Source of the DNA: Xylocopilactobacillus apicola
GTDB taxonomy: Bacteria > Bacillota > Bacilli > Lactobacillales > Lactobacillaceae
DNA: 64,000 nucleotides
NCBI RefSeq assembly: GCF_033095985.1
Contig: NZ_AP026802.1
Span: forward strand, 1,736,001 to 1,800,000
Reading direction: 5' to 3'
How positions within the stretch are numbered: position 1 is the first letter of the stretch; each line of letters opens with the position of its first letter. The notes beneath the pieces were generated by a model. It was given only the letters and a program-made list of their open reading frames with translations. It had not been told where the DNA came from and did no database searches. This document shows, piece by piece, positions 1 through 7,725 of the stretch. Made by a program: the position numbers and the translations under genes.

Positions 1-1442
1 TTCGGCTCCTCCCATTTACCAGTATTGTAGCTAGAATCACTAGTTAACAGGGTCAAAAAATTAATTGGATCTGGAAAATCAGCGCCCCAAGCAGATACTG
101 TCAGATCAAAATCGCCTGATTTTTGCCGAGTGGAACGAGTTTTACCGGGAACGTTACTTAAAGTAATTTTTAGACCTGGTAATTTTTCAAATTGATTTTG
201 CAGAAATTCACTTTGCTTCTTAGAGTTATCTTGATCATCGCTTAAGAGAGTCATATTAAACGTTTTGCCCGAATTACCAGTTTCCTTTAGTCCTTCTTCC
301 CACAATTTCTTAGCTTCGTTTGGGTCATATTTACCATAAAGGGCCGCCGTTGTACTTGTTTCTTTGACAAAGTCCTTGCTTGAGTCTTTTGGATCAAAAG
401 CCATATTGCTTGGCATAAAAGAGCTAACTGGAACTGAACCATCACCCAAAATTTTATTAGTTAACTGCTTACGGTTGATCGATAGCGATAGCGCCCGCCG
501 AATTTTGAGATTATTTAAAATCGGCTGTGTTTTAAGATTTGGCGTAACGTAAAGTGTGACGTTTTTCTTTGCGAGACCATAACCATCCGACCCTTTCATT
601 TGTTTTGCAATGTCACCACTTACGAGTGCCCGATCTAGTTTGTTACTTTGATACAGATTCAAAGCAGTCGAAGGATCTTTCACAACTTGATACTGCAACT
701 TCTTAACTTTGACTTCTTTGGCATTCCAGTAACGATCGTTTTTAACTTCGGTCCAACTATTATTAGCCCCGTTCCAATCTACTAATTTATATGGTCCGTT
801 AAAAACCAAGGTCTTCGAGCTAGTTCCATATTTTTTGCCCCATTTTTCAACCGCTTTTTGATTTTGCGGATAGAAATTGAAAAATGTCATTAATTGGTCA
901 AAGTAAGGAATTGGCTTTTCAAGTGTTACTTCAAGCGTATATTTATCAATTGCTTTGACGCCGAGAGAATCGACGGGCTTACTCCCTGCGTTAATTTCCT
1001 TAGCATTGGCAATGCCCTCATAAATATAGGCATATTGTGATTTGGTTTCCGGATTGACTGTCCGTTTCCAAGCAAAAACAAAATCTTCTGCAGTTACCGG
1101 ATCCCCATTACTCCATAAAGCATTTTTTCGCAATGGAAAAGTATAAGTCAAACCATTGTTGGTAGGTTTAACGATTTTGGTCGCGATGGCTGGTTCAATT
1201 TTCTTGCCTTTGTAGCGATAAAGGCCATCCATCGTGTTATTCAAGTTCTGAGAACCTGCAGCATCAGTATTCAAAGAGGAATCCATGGTTGCGATTACAT
1301 CTTTTTCTGAAATTCTAATGACACTATCATGACTATCTTTCTTGGCTGGTTGAGAACTATTAGAAGAACTGCTACAACCAGATAGTACACCCATACTTAG
1401 CAAGACTACTGTGCTTGCAATCAATAATTTTTTAGCTTTCAA
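1..1442 (-). CDS. Peptide ABC transporter substrate-binding lipoprotein (OppA-like), 3' end cut by window edge
   Basis: About 480 codons are visible and the C-terminus lies beyond position 1. The product is an extracellular solute-binding protein (SBP_bac_5, OppA/DppA type) that captures oligopeptides for an ABC importer whose membrane parts are not in view. The start is taken as TTG at 1442 because AGGTG sits 8 nt upstream and the resulting N-terminus is a lipoprotein signal peptide ending in a lipobox (LSGC). The protein aligns along its length with the next gene (shared landmarks: ISEKDV-type start of the mature part, TMDGLYRY, IPYFDQL, NLYQSNKLDR, LSINRKQL), so the two are tandem paralogues. 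It has its own promoter. Confidence 0.9.
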   Translation of the reverse strand, partial: MKAKKLLIASTVVLLSMGVLSGCSSSSNSSQPAKKDSHDSVIRISEKDVIATMDSSLNTDAAGSQNLNNTMDGLYRYKGKKIEPAIATKIVKPTNNGLTYTFPLRKNALWSNGDPVTAEDFVFAWKRTVNPETKSQYAYIYEGIANAKEINAGSKPVDSLGVKAIDKYTLEVTLEKPIPYFDQLMTFFNFYPQNQKAVEKWGKKYGTSSKTLVFNGPYKLVDWNGANNSWTEVKNDRYWNAKEVKVKKLQYQVVKDPSTALNLYQSNKLDRALVSGDIAKQMKGSDGYGLAKKNVTLYVTPNLKTQPILNNLKIRRALSLSINRKQLTNKILGDGSVPVSSFMPSNMAFDPKDSSKDFVKETSTTAALYGKYDPNEAKKLWEEGLKETGNSGKTFNMTLLSDDQDNSKKQSEFLQNQFEKLPGLKITLSNVPGKTRSTRQKSGDFDLTVSAWGADFPDPINFLTLLTSDSSYNTGKWEEP

Positions 1443-1478
1443 TTAATATTCACCTCATTTTCAAAAGTTGTAACGAAA

Positions 1479-1507
1479 ATATTATATTAGTTGGCGCTAA
1501 AAGTAAA
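1479..1507 (-). promoter_or_regulatory. Promoter of the first oppA-like gene
   Basis: Reading the minus strand, a TTTACT -35 element (1502-1507) is separated by 17 nt from a TAATAT -10 element (1479-1484). Its -35 neighbourhood (TTTACTTTT then a GC-rich triplet) matches that of the promoter of the second oppA-like gene, as expected for a duplicated unit. Confidence 0.6.
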
Positions 1508-1571
1508 TGAATATTTTGATCTTAGTCATATAAAAAAGCATCAAATCATAAAAAAAATGAGACTTTACAAG

Positions 1572-3257
1572 CTATTTTTCAAATTTTACGCAAGCCATAT
1601 CATAAATACTATTTGGACAAAGGTTCATCCCTTTGAGTTTGCGATTACTCAACCACGATCCAGCAGGCTGGTAAAGTGCAATCACTGGTTGTTGTTCATT
1701 TAAGAGGTTTTGAGCCGCTAGTAAATCTTTCCAGCGAGCATCCGGTTTATTGACGTCAGTAGTGGAGCTATTCTTAATCAAAGCATCGTATTTAGCATTG
1801 CTCCATTTACCATAATTAAAAGTTGAATTTGTCGTTAATAAATCCAGAAAACTAGTCGGATCGGCAAAATCCGCTGCATTAGGCGCTGCCACTAAATCAA
1901 AATCCCCACTACTCTGGCGCATTAAACGAGTTTTGGTTGGAACGTTACTCAAAGTAATTTTCAGTCCAGGCAACTTTTCAAGCTCACTCTGTAGAAATTC
2001 ACTTTGCGATTTAAAGACTTCCAGATCATCGGCCAACAATTCTAAATTAATAGTTTTATCCGTATTGCCAGTTTCTTTTAACCCTGCCTGCCAGAGCTTC
2101 TTTGCTTGAGCTGGATCATATTTACCGTAAATACCGGCCGTTTTACTAGTTTCGCTAACAAAATCCTTAGTTGAATCAGCTGGATCAAAAGCCAAGCCGC
2201 GCGGGGTAAACGAATTGGATAACGCTGACCCACCGCCTAGCACTTTATCAATCAACTGTTTGCGATTAATCGATAACGAAATAGCCTGACGAATTTTTGC
2301 ATTATTCATTAACGGCAGTTTCTTTAAATTAGGAGTGATGTAATAAGTCGCGTTCTTCTTTGCCAATTCGAAATCTTTATGATCCTTCATTTGCTTGGCG
2401 ATCTCCCCGGAAACCATGACGCGATCTAGTTTGTTTGATTGATAAAGATTAAGTGAAGTCGTCGGATCTTTTACCACTTGATATTGGACTTTATTCAATT
2501 TCACATTTTTGGCATTCCAATAATGTTTGTTTTTTACTTCTGTCCAAGTATTATCGGGACTATTCCAATGATCGAGCGTATAAGGACCGTTAAAAGCCAG
2601 CGTCTTGGAGTTGGTTCCATACTGAGAGCCCCACTTTTTGACCAACTTTGCATTCTGAGGATAAAATGCACTACTGGCGAGCAATTGATCAAAATAAGGA
2701 ATTGGCTTTTCCATCGTTACACGCAAAGTCTTCGAATCAATAGATTTGACACCCAAAGTATCTACTGCCTTGCTTCCTGCTGTAATCTCGGTCGCATTCT
2801 TAATCCCTTCATACAAATAAGCGTTTTGGGACTTAGTTGCTGGGTCCACCATTCTTTGCCACGCAGAAACAAAATCATCTGCGCTCACCTGATCACCGTT
2901 ACTCCACTTAGCATTTGGACGAATTTTAAAAGTATAAGTCAAGCCCTTGTTGGTGGGCTTCACAATTTTTTCGGCCATTGCCGCCTTTAATTGACTGCCC
3001 TCATAACGATACAGTCCATCCATTGTATTCGCCAAATTTTGGGCTGAGACGGGACCGGCTGCATGAGACGAATCCATCGTCGGAATTACATCGCGCTCAG
3101 CAATCCGTACGATTTCAGCTTGTTTTATTTTGGGCTTTGAACTAGCAGTCGTTGAGCTACTTTGCGACTTCGAAGTGCTCGTCTTAGCGCAACCGGTGGC
3201 AAAACCAACACTAAGGATTGTAATGGCGCCCGCGAGCAAAAATTTGTTTAGTTTCAT
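1572..3257 (-). CDS. Peptide ABC transporter substrate-binding lipoprotein (OppA-like)
   Basis: A complete 561-residue OppA-family binding protein. It starts with a short basic N-terminus, a hydrophobic helix and a lipobox (ATGC) at about residues 20-23, then a Ser/Thr/Lys-rich tether. The length is normal for oligopeptide-binding proteins of Firmicutes. It delivers peptides to an Opp-type importer, presumably for amino-acid nutrition. It is a tandem duplicate of the upstream-edge gene, and each copy has a separate promoter, so different conditions could control them. The start ATG has GAGGTG 4 nt upstream. No permease or ATPase gene is adjacent, so the pair may serve a transporter encoded elsewhere or lying left of the window. 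Confidence 0.93.
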   Translation of the reverse strand: MKLNKFLLAGAITILSVGFATGCAKTSTSKSQSSSTTASSKPKIKQAEIVRIAERDVIPTMDSSHAAGPVSAQNLANTMDGLYRYEGSQLKAAMAEKIVKPTNKGLTYTFKIRPNAKWSNGDQVSADDFVSAWQRMVDPATKSQNAYLYEGIKNATEITAGSKAVDTLGVKSIDSKTLRVTMEKPIPYFDQLLASSAFYPQNAKLVKKWGSQYGTNSKTLAFNGPYTLDHWNSPDNTWTEVKNKHYWNAKNVKLNKVQYQVVKDPTTSLNLYQSNKLDRVMVSGEIAKQMKDHKDFELAKKNATYYITPNLKKLPLMNNAKIRQAISLSINRKQLIDKVLGGGSALSNSFTPRGLAFDPADSTKDFVSETSKTAGIYGKYDPAQAKKLWQAGLKETGNTDKTINLELLADDLEVFKSQSEFLQSELEKLPGLKITLSNVPTKTRLMRQSSGDFDLVAAPNAADFADPTSFLDLLTTNSTFNYGKWSNAKYDALIKNSSTTDVNKPDARWKDLLAAQNLLNEQQPVIALYQPAGSWLSNRKLKGMNLCPNSIYDMACVKFEK

Positions 3258-3287
3258 TTTTCACCTCTTTATAAACTGTCTAATTTA

Positions 3288-3316
3288 AGCATACAGATAA
3301 TGAGGCGAAAAGTAAA
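3288..3316 (-). promoter_or_regulatory. Promoter of the second oppA-like gene, with a cre-like overlap
   Basis: Minus strand: TTTACT (3311-3316), 17-nt spacer, TATGCT (3288-3293). Immediately upstream and overlapping the -35 element is GAAAGCGTTTTAC, which resembles the core of a CcpA-binding cre site but has mismatches at its outer positions. The paralogous promoter keeps the -35 but lacks this motif. Carbon-catabolite control is an inference. Confidence 0.5.
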
Positions 3317-3404
3317 ACGCTTTCGATTTTTGATAAAAAATGAAAGTACAAAAATCCCGGATAACCAAAGCCAGCTTAAGAGTTGAGCCAAATTCATGGT
3401 AAAG

Positions 3405-3590
3405 TCAATCCCAATTTGTCGTTAAACAAATCGATGGATCTTCAAAATTAAAGTGGACAAGCCCACCATCCTGCTCATTAACCACCGCCTGAGCTGCAAT
3501 GTCAGCCACAATCGAATTATGAATTTGAGCATAAATCGGAACTTCTGAAGCAAAATAAAAACTCAGAAAATTTTCTGAGCATTTAATCAT
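3405..3590 (-). CDS. Small protein resembling the N-terminus of a GntR-family regulator
   Basis: 61 codons, with the ATG overlapping the stop of the preceding gene (ATGATTAA arrangement), so translation is probably coupled. Residues about 12-34 (SEVPIYAQIHNSIVADIA) look like the opening of YtrA-type GntR regulators, but the winged-helix DNA-recognition part that should follow is missing. GntR regulators of this type often accompany ABC exporters such as the one upstream. It is therefore either a truncated regulator or an unrelated small protein. I see no restored frame downstream. Function unknown. Confidence 0.45.
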   Translation of the reverse strand: MIKCSENFLSFYFASEVPIYAQIHNSIVADIAAQAVVNEQDGGLVHFNFEDPSICLTTNWD

Positions 3591-4167
3591 CTGTTTGATC
3601 GAAATATTTCCCCTGCATCCCAGCGTAACGTATAATTGCCATCACTGAAGCAATCGTGTAATCGTCATTTTCTAAAATATACTCGATTCCTGCTTCAATG
3701 CAATGTTTTTTTTCCTCGGCTTCAGACACAATCTGCGAATAAGCTTCATAGATTTCGCGGTCAACGACCCTAAGCTCACCTTCAGTAGTGAAAAAAGTAT
3801 ATTTATCTGTAGTGACAACTACTTTTTCCAATTTGTTGACTGGCAACTCGCGGGTCTCCTGCTGGCCGGTCGTTAGGCTCGTAAGTTTGAAGCGCGGCAC
3901 CTCAATTGTTTCCATCAAATCTAATAATTCTTGCGGCGCACCTTCGCGATTGCGAAAAATATTTTGCGCCAACATACTTACGTCGTTTGTAAATCTTGCC
4001 CCATCAATTTCAGGTAAATCAGCTGCCATTTGTTCAATGATCCCGTTGATGACCTCTAAATATTCTTGATAGTTTAGCACAACATCGGTGGTTTCCAACC
4101 AAACTCGATGACTTTTCGTTGTACCAGCTACGATTGACACCAAACGATCTTCTTTTTCACTCGTCAA
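3583..4167 (-). CDS. Hypothetical protein, last full-length gene of the ABC/two-component operon
   Basis: 194 codons beginning with TTG; AAGGAAG lies 7 nt upstream, which supports this start. The protein is acidic, has no signal peptide or membrane segment and no family I recognise. The C-terminal half is mainly helical, judging by its composition. It follows the response-regulator stop by about 50 nt on the same strand, so it is probably co-transcribed with the exporter and kinase/regulator genes and could be an accessory or immunity-type protein. That role is only suggested by position. Confidence 0.6.
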   Translation of the reverse strand: MTSEKEDRLVSIVAGTTKSHRVWLETTDVVLNYQEYLEVINGIIEQMAADLPEIDGARFTNDVSMLAQNIFRNREGAPQELLDLMETIEVPRFKLTSLTTGQQETRELPVNKLEKVVVTTDKYTFFTTEGELRVVDREIYEAYSQIVSEAEEKKHCIEAGIEYILENDDYTIASVMAIIRYAGMQGKYFDQTDD

Positions 4168-4216
4168 ATTATTACTTCCTTGTTTTTAACAATTTTGCCA
4201 GACTTCAAACTTTAAA

Positions 4217-4825
4217 TCAACTCAGCCACTTATTCTTCTTAGCAATTTTCACTGCTTCCATCCGGCTATGGACTCCTAACTTACTAAAGATTGCCGACAA
4301 ATAGTTTCGCACTGTCCCAACAGATAAAAATAATGCAGTCGCAATCTCTTTTGAAGACATGCCATCTGAAGCAGCCTCTAACACTGCTAGTTCACGCTTC
4401 GTTAAAGGATTTTGTTCAGAGCTCACCATATTTATTACTAATTCTGGTGAATACCGAGTAAGACCGTCCATGACTTGCCGAATTGTTTCAATTAACTCAT
4501 CACTTGGACTATCCTTTAATAAATAACCCGCAACTTCTGCCTTCACTGCACGCTCAAAATAAACCCTTTGGGCAAAAGTAGTTAAAATGATCACTTTGGT
4601 GCTCAAGTCACTTGTATGAATCTGATCAGCAACATCAAGTCCCGTCATTTCAGGCATTTCAATATCTAACACTGCTACATCCGGCTTAAGAGTTTGAATG
4701 TCTTCCCAAGCATTATTCCCGTTATCAGCTGCACCGACAATCGTCAGGTCATCTTCTAAATCTAGTAATTGACTAAGTGCCGACTGCAAAATACTTTGAT
4801 CTTCCGCTAAATAAATTCTAATCAT
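4217..4825 (-). CDS. Response regulator, NarL/LuxR type (DesR/YvfU-like)
   Basis: 202 residues with an N-terminal receiver domain (acidic pair in AEDQS, phospho-acceptor Asp54 in DIEMP, conserved Thr in ILTTF and Lys in LLKDS). A C-terminal LuxR helix-turn-helix spans about 140-195 (LTKRELAVL...SKEIA...VGTVRNYL). Phosphorylated by the kinase encoded immediately upstream, it should bind DNA and control the exporter operon. Its ATG overlaps the kinase stop by 4 nt, typical of co-translated two-component pairs. The gene order ATPase, permease, kinase, regulator matches the Bacillus yvfRSTU type. Confidence 0.92.
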   Translation of the reverse strand: MIRIYLAEDQSILQSALSQLLDLEDDLTIVGAADNGNNAWEDIQTLKPDVAVLDIEMPEMTGLDVADQIHTSDLSTKVIILTTFAQRVYFERAVKAEVAGYLLKDSPSDELIETIRQVMDGLTRYSPELVINMVSSEQNPLTKRELAVLEAASDGMSSKEIATALFLSVGTVRNYLSAIFSKLGVHSRMEAVKIAKKNKWLS

Positions 4826-5919
4826 TTTTGATCCTTAAAAATTTCAAATTGAACCTCAGTACCATGCCTTTCTCGGCTAATTTCAAAAGTACCGCCTGCT
4901 TCTAACATCCGACTCTCCATTCCGGTAATTCCGTGAGACCCCGACCGCATAAAACTCTTAGCTCTCCCATCATCATGCACAATAATTTGATAACGATCTT
5001 TAAATTCATTGAAATTGATTTGAACTTCATGTGCATGCGCGTGGCGAATTATATTGGTAATTGCTTCCGGCAAAACCTCTGCAAATTTATTTTGTACCGC
5101 AGTCGACCACTCAACAGCCTCTGATTCACCTTTAGTAATTAAAATTAAATCCGCTGCAGCTAAATTTTTACTCTGCTCTAGCAGAACTTCCGTCAATGAT
5201 TTTTGGTGTAAATCATTAACAATATTACGAACTAATTGTAAATTTTCCCGACTAGCAGCCGCAATATCTGATAATTCACCTGCCACTTGTTCAGGTCTTT
5301 TGATTAGTAACTTCTGTGCAAGTTCAGCTTTGATCGTAATCATCGAAAAACTTTGACCCAAAGTGTCATGTAAGTCTCTAGCGATGCGGTCCCGCTCACC
5401 TTGGCGAACAATTGCTTCAAGTCGCCTTTTATCTTGGCTAAGTTGATATCTTCTAAGCCACGCATGCGAAAGTCCGTACGACATCATCGGAGAAAACATG
5501 ACAAAAATCAAAATAAATAGCACATTAACTAAATCAAAATTATTATGCCTGATTGTGATTGCATGAATACTCCCGATGCCAACACAAAGATAATAAGCTA
5601 AACAAAACCAGTTAAAATACTTTTTCGGATAATGTCCAAGCGTATATGATAATTGCCAGCCCGAAAAAATGATCATATAAAAATTCATTTCAAAAATGCA
5701 AAAGGCGCCGGTAATCATCAATTCAAGCGGAATTGTAACACGACGCCAAGCACTTTTTTCAAAAACTAAAATATAATCAATCAAAAAAATAATCGTTGCC
5801 AAAAGCCAAAACAAATCATGCCAGCTTTTAACCGGCAGATAAAAATCCATCGTCATTGGCAGATAAATTAGCCAGATGTAGTTCATCCAAGCCTCGGGTC
5901 GCGAAAAAAGTTTACGCAT
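4822..5919 (-). CDS. Sensor histidine kinase, HisKA_3 type (DesK/YvfT-like)
   Basis: About 365 residues. The N-terminal third holds several hydrophobic membrane segments (residues roughly 12-150) with almost no extracellular loop, so it probably senses signals within the membrane or through the linked transporter. The dimerisation motif ERDRIARDLHDTLGQ carries the phospho-acceptor His near residue 184. The ATP-binding region includes EAITNIIRHAHA and a glycine-rich SHGITGM segment. The ATG at 5919 is preferred over an in-frame GTG three bases earlier. The start overlaps the permease stop, indicating coupling. It is expected to phosphorylate the LuxR-type regulator encoded next. Confidence 0.92.
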   Translation of the reverse strand: MRKLFSRPEAWMNYIWLIYLPMTMDFYLPVKSWHDLFWLLATIIFLIDYILVFEKSAWRRVTIPLELMITGAFCIFEMNFYMIIFSGWQLSYTLGHYPKKYFNWFCLAYYLCVGIGSIHAITIRHNNFDLVNVLFILIFVMFSPMMSYGLSHAWLRRYQLSQDKRRLEAIVRQGERDRIARDLHDTLGQSFSMITIKAELAQKLLIKRPEQVAGELSDIAAASRENLQLVRNIVNDLHQKSLTEVLLEQSKNLAAADLILITKGESEAVEWSTAVQNKFAEVLPEAITNIIRHAHAHEVQINFNEFKDRYQIIVHDDGRAKSFMRSGSHGITGMESRMLEAGGTFEISRERHGTEVQFEIFKDQK

Positions 5920-6676
5920 CACTAGTTACAACACCTTTTTTACTAACTAGTTTAGTTATGACCACCACTAAAATCAATCCCAGCACGATCCAAATTATAA
6001 TCCCGCCAAAATCCGTGAGTTCAACTTTTTGATTTATTAAAACTTTGCTTAAAATATTGTTAGCGAAATAGGTTGGCATCAGTTTACCAATTTTCTGAAC
6101 CCAATCAGGCATCATCGCAAGCGGCCACCAGAGTCCGCTGATAATTGCCATCGGAAATGTGACAAAATTACTCACCACACTGAGCGTTTCATGGCGTGAG
6201 ATGTTAGACATCGCCAGTCCAATTAAAAGCAGCGGAATTTGACCAATCACTGGAATAATTAATAAAGAAATAAATTGTCCAGCCGTTAATTTAATTTCGT
6301 TAATAATCATCGCTGCAATTGTTAAGACCAAAATTGAGAACAAGCTCAACATGATCATCCAAAATCCAAGTGAAAAATAATAAGGCAGTTTACCCTTGGG
6401 AGATAAACTTAAAAAGTCTACAAAGCCTTGATCACGATCACCACGCATAATCTGCGCAAAACCAAAAATAGCACTAATTAAAACACTGTAAATAATCATG
6501 CTGCCTAAATAGGACTTATTAAATATTTTCATTTCTGCTGCACTGCCATAAGTAAATATCTTCGTAAATAAAAGATAGAACGCCAATGGCATCAGAGTCG
6601 TAAAAAACTGATACGAATAATCTCGAAAAACCAGCCGTTTACCGTCAAATTTTAACTGAGCCTTAAAAGTTTTCAT
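5912..6676 (-). CDS. ABC exporter permease, ABC-2 type
   Basis: 254 residues with six predicted membrane helices and the layout of ABC-2 permeases (FxQIMRGDRDQGF cytoplasmic loop, helix pairs, PxAIISGLWWP signature before the last third). Together with the ATPase encoded upstream it forms a small exporter of the YvfS/bacteriocin- or lipid-active-compound type. The substrate is not evident. Start and stop overlap the neighbouring genes by a few bases, so the four genes form one translationally coupled operon. Confidence 0.9.
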   Translation of the reverse strand: MKTFKAQLKFDGKRLVFRDYSYQFFTTLMPLAFYLLFTKIFTYGSAAEMKIFNKSYLGSMIIYSVLISAIFGFAQIMRGDRDQGFVDFLSLSPKGKLPYYFSLGFWMIMLSLFSILVLTIAAMIINEIKLTAGQFISLLIIPVIGQIPLLLIGLAMSNISRHETLSVVSNFVTFPMAIISGLWWPLAMMPDWVQKIGKLMPTYFANNILSKVLINQKVELTDFGGIIIWIVLGLILVVVITKLVSKKGVVTSDA

Positions 6677-7560
6677 TTGATCTGCTCCTTTGCAGTCATT
6701 TTCACAAATATTTCTTCTAATGACTGTCGCTCCACTTTGATTTCTTCAATCCGATCAAAGACTGGAACTAAAGACTTAAGAGTCAAATCCCCATCACTGC
6801 TTATTAACTCAATTTGCTGATCGTGTTGTGTCACCTTTTCAACCGCTGATAAATCTCGAAAAGCCTTCGATTGAAGCTCTGTTTTAAAAATAATTGTCGT
6901 TTCATGATGCTGTGCTTGTAATTCAGCCAATGTTCCTTGAAAACTAAAGCCGCCGCCTTGCAGGATCAAAAGCCTTGATGCTGCTTGCTGAATTTCTTCT
7001 AAGTAATGACTCGTAATTACGATTGTTTTCCCTTGCATCTTTAGATCAGTTATTCTTTGCCAAAACTGTTGTCGGGCACTCGCGTCCATTCCTGCCGTCG
7101 GTTCATCAAGAAATAAAAGTTCTGGATCACCAATCAAAGCGATGCCAAAGGTCACTCGGCGCATTTGACCGCCTGAAAGACTCGTCAGCAGTTGTTTTCG
7201 TTCATTTGCTAGACCAATGATTTCAAGGAGGCGATCGACTGGAAGGACGGTTTCGTATTGGGCAGCTGCCTCCATTAACATTTCTTCAACGTTAATCTTT
7301 TTTATCCGCATATCGCCTTGAAGCATTGAACCGATTTTTTCTTTATTGCTTAAGATTCCCGGCTGCGAATTAAAAACTTTTATTTCACCGCTTCCTTTCA
7401 ACACTCCTAACAAAATATTAAGAAGTGTTGATTTACCAGCACCGTTTTCACCAATCAGACCAACAATTTCACCTTTGGCAACTTCAAGATTAAGACCTTT
7501 TAAAACTTCTTTTTTCCCATAACTAAATTTTAAGTTGCGAGTTTCAATAACATATTCCAA
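6673..7560 (-). CDS. ABC exporter ATP-binding protein
   Basis: About 295 residues. Walker A GENGAGKST near residue 40, Q-loop, signature LSGGQMRR and Walker B LLFLDEPTAGMD are all intact, followed by a roughly 80-residue C-terminal extension typical of drug/bacteriocin exporters (BcrA/YvfR type). The annotated start is ambiguous. A GTG at 7569 overlaps the GAGGTG Shine-Dalgarno sequence, so the TTG at 7560, 8 nt after GAGG, is preferred. It is the first gene of the exporter/two-component operon and would energise transport by the adjacent permease. Confidence 0.92.
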   Translation of the reverse strand: MEYVIETRNLKFSYGKKEVLKGLNLEVAKGEIVGLIGENGAGKSTLLNILLGVLKGSGEIKVFNSQPGILSNKEKIGSMLQGDMRIKKINVEEMLMEAAAQYETVLPVDRLLEIIGLANERKQLLTSLSGGQMRRVTFGIALIGDPELLFLDEPTAGMDASARQQFWQRITDLKMQGKTIVITSHYLEEIQQAASRLLILQGGGFSFQGTLAELQAQHHETTIIFKTELQSKAFRDLSAVEKVTQHDQQIELISSDGDLTLKSLVPVFDRIEEIKVERQSLEEIFVKMTAKEQIK

Positions 7561-7631
7561 TTCGTTCACCTCGATATCTATTATCTATGAGTGAACGTAT
7601 TCGGAGTAGTTCTCTTTGTCACCAGTTAACT

Positions 7632-7645
7632 ATGACTTTTGTCAT
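7632..7645. promoter_or_regulatory. Perfect inverted repeat upstream of the exporter/two-component operon
   Basis: ATGAC-TTTT-GTCAT is an exact palindrome 70 nt upstream of the ATPase start, in the divergent gap. LuxR-type regulators of this class bind dyad sites in the promoters of their linked exporters, so this is a candidate operator for the neighbouring response regulator. No footprint evidence is available. Confidence 0.45.
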
Positions 7646-7661
7646 TTAAATTGATCAATTT

Positions 7662-7691
7662 TTGTCCAAAACAAAGTAAATAGGTTAATAT
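7662..7691 (+). promoter_or_regulatory. Putative promoter of the beta-helix/AAA+ gene
   Basis: TTGTCC (7662-7667), 18-nt spacer, TAATAT (7686-7691), 35 nt before the start codon at 7726. The gene also has a strong GGGAGAG ribosome binding site. Confidence 0.5.
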
Positions 7692-7725
7692 ATTAACAGA
7701 GAAACATTTACAAAGGGAGAGTTCG

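Noticed and set aside
2478-2990. Long plus-strand frame inside the second oppA-like gene (and similar antisense frames in clpB, comEC and tuf)
   Set aside because: They lie opposite well-conserved genes, lack ribosome binding sites and encode no recognisable protein.
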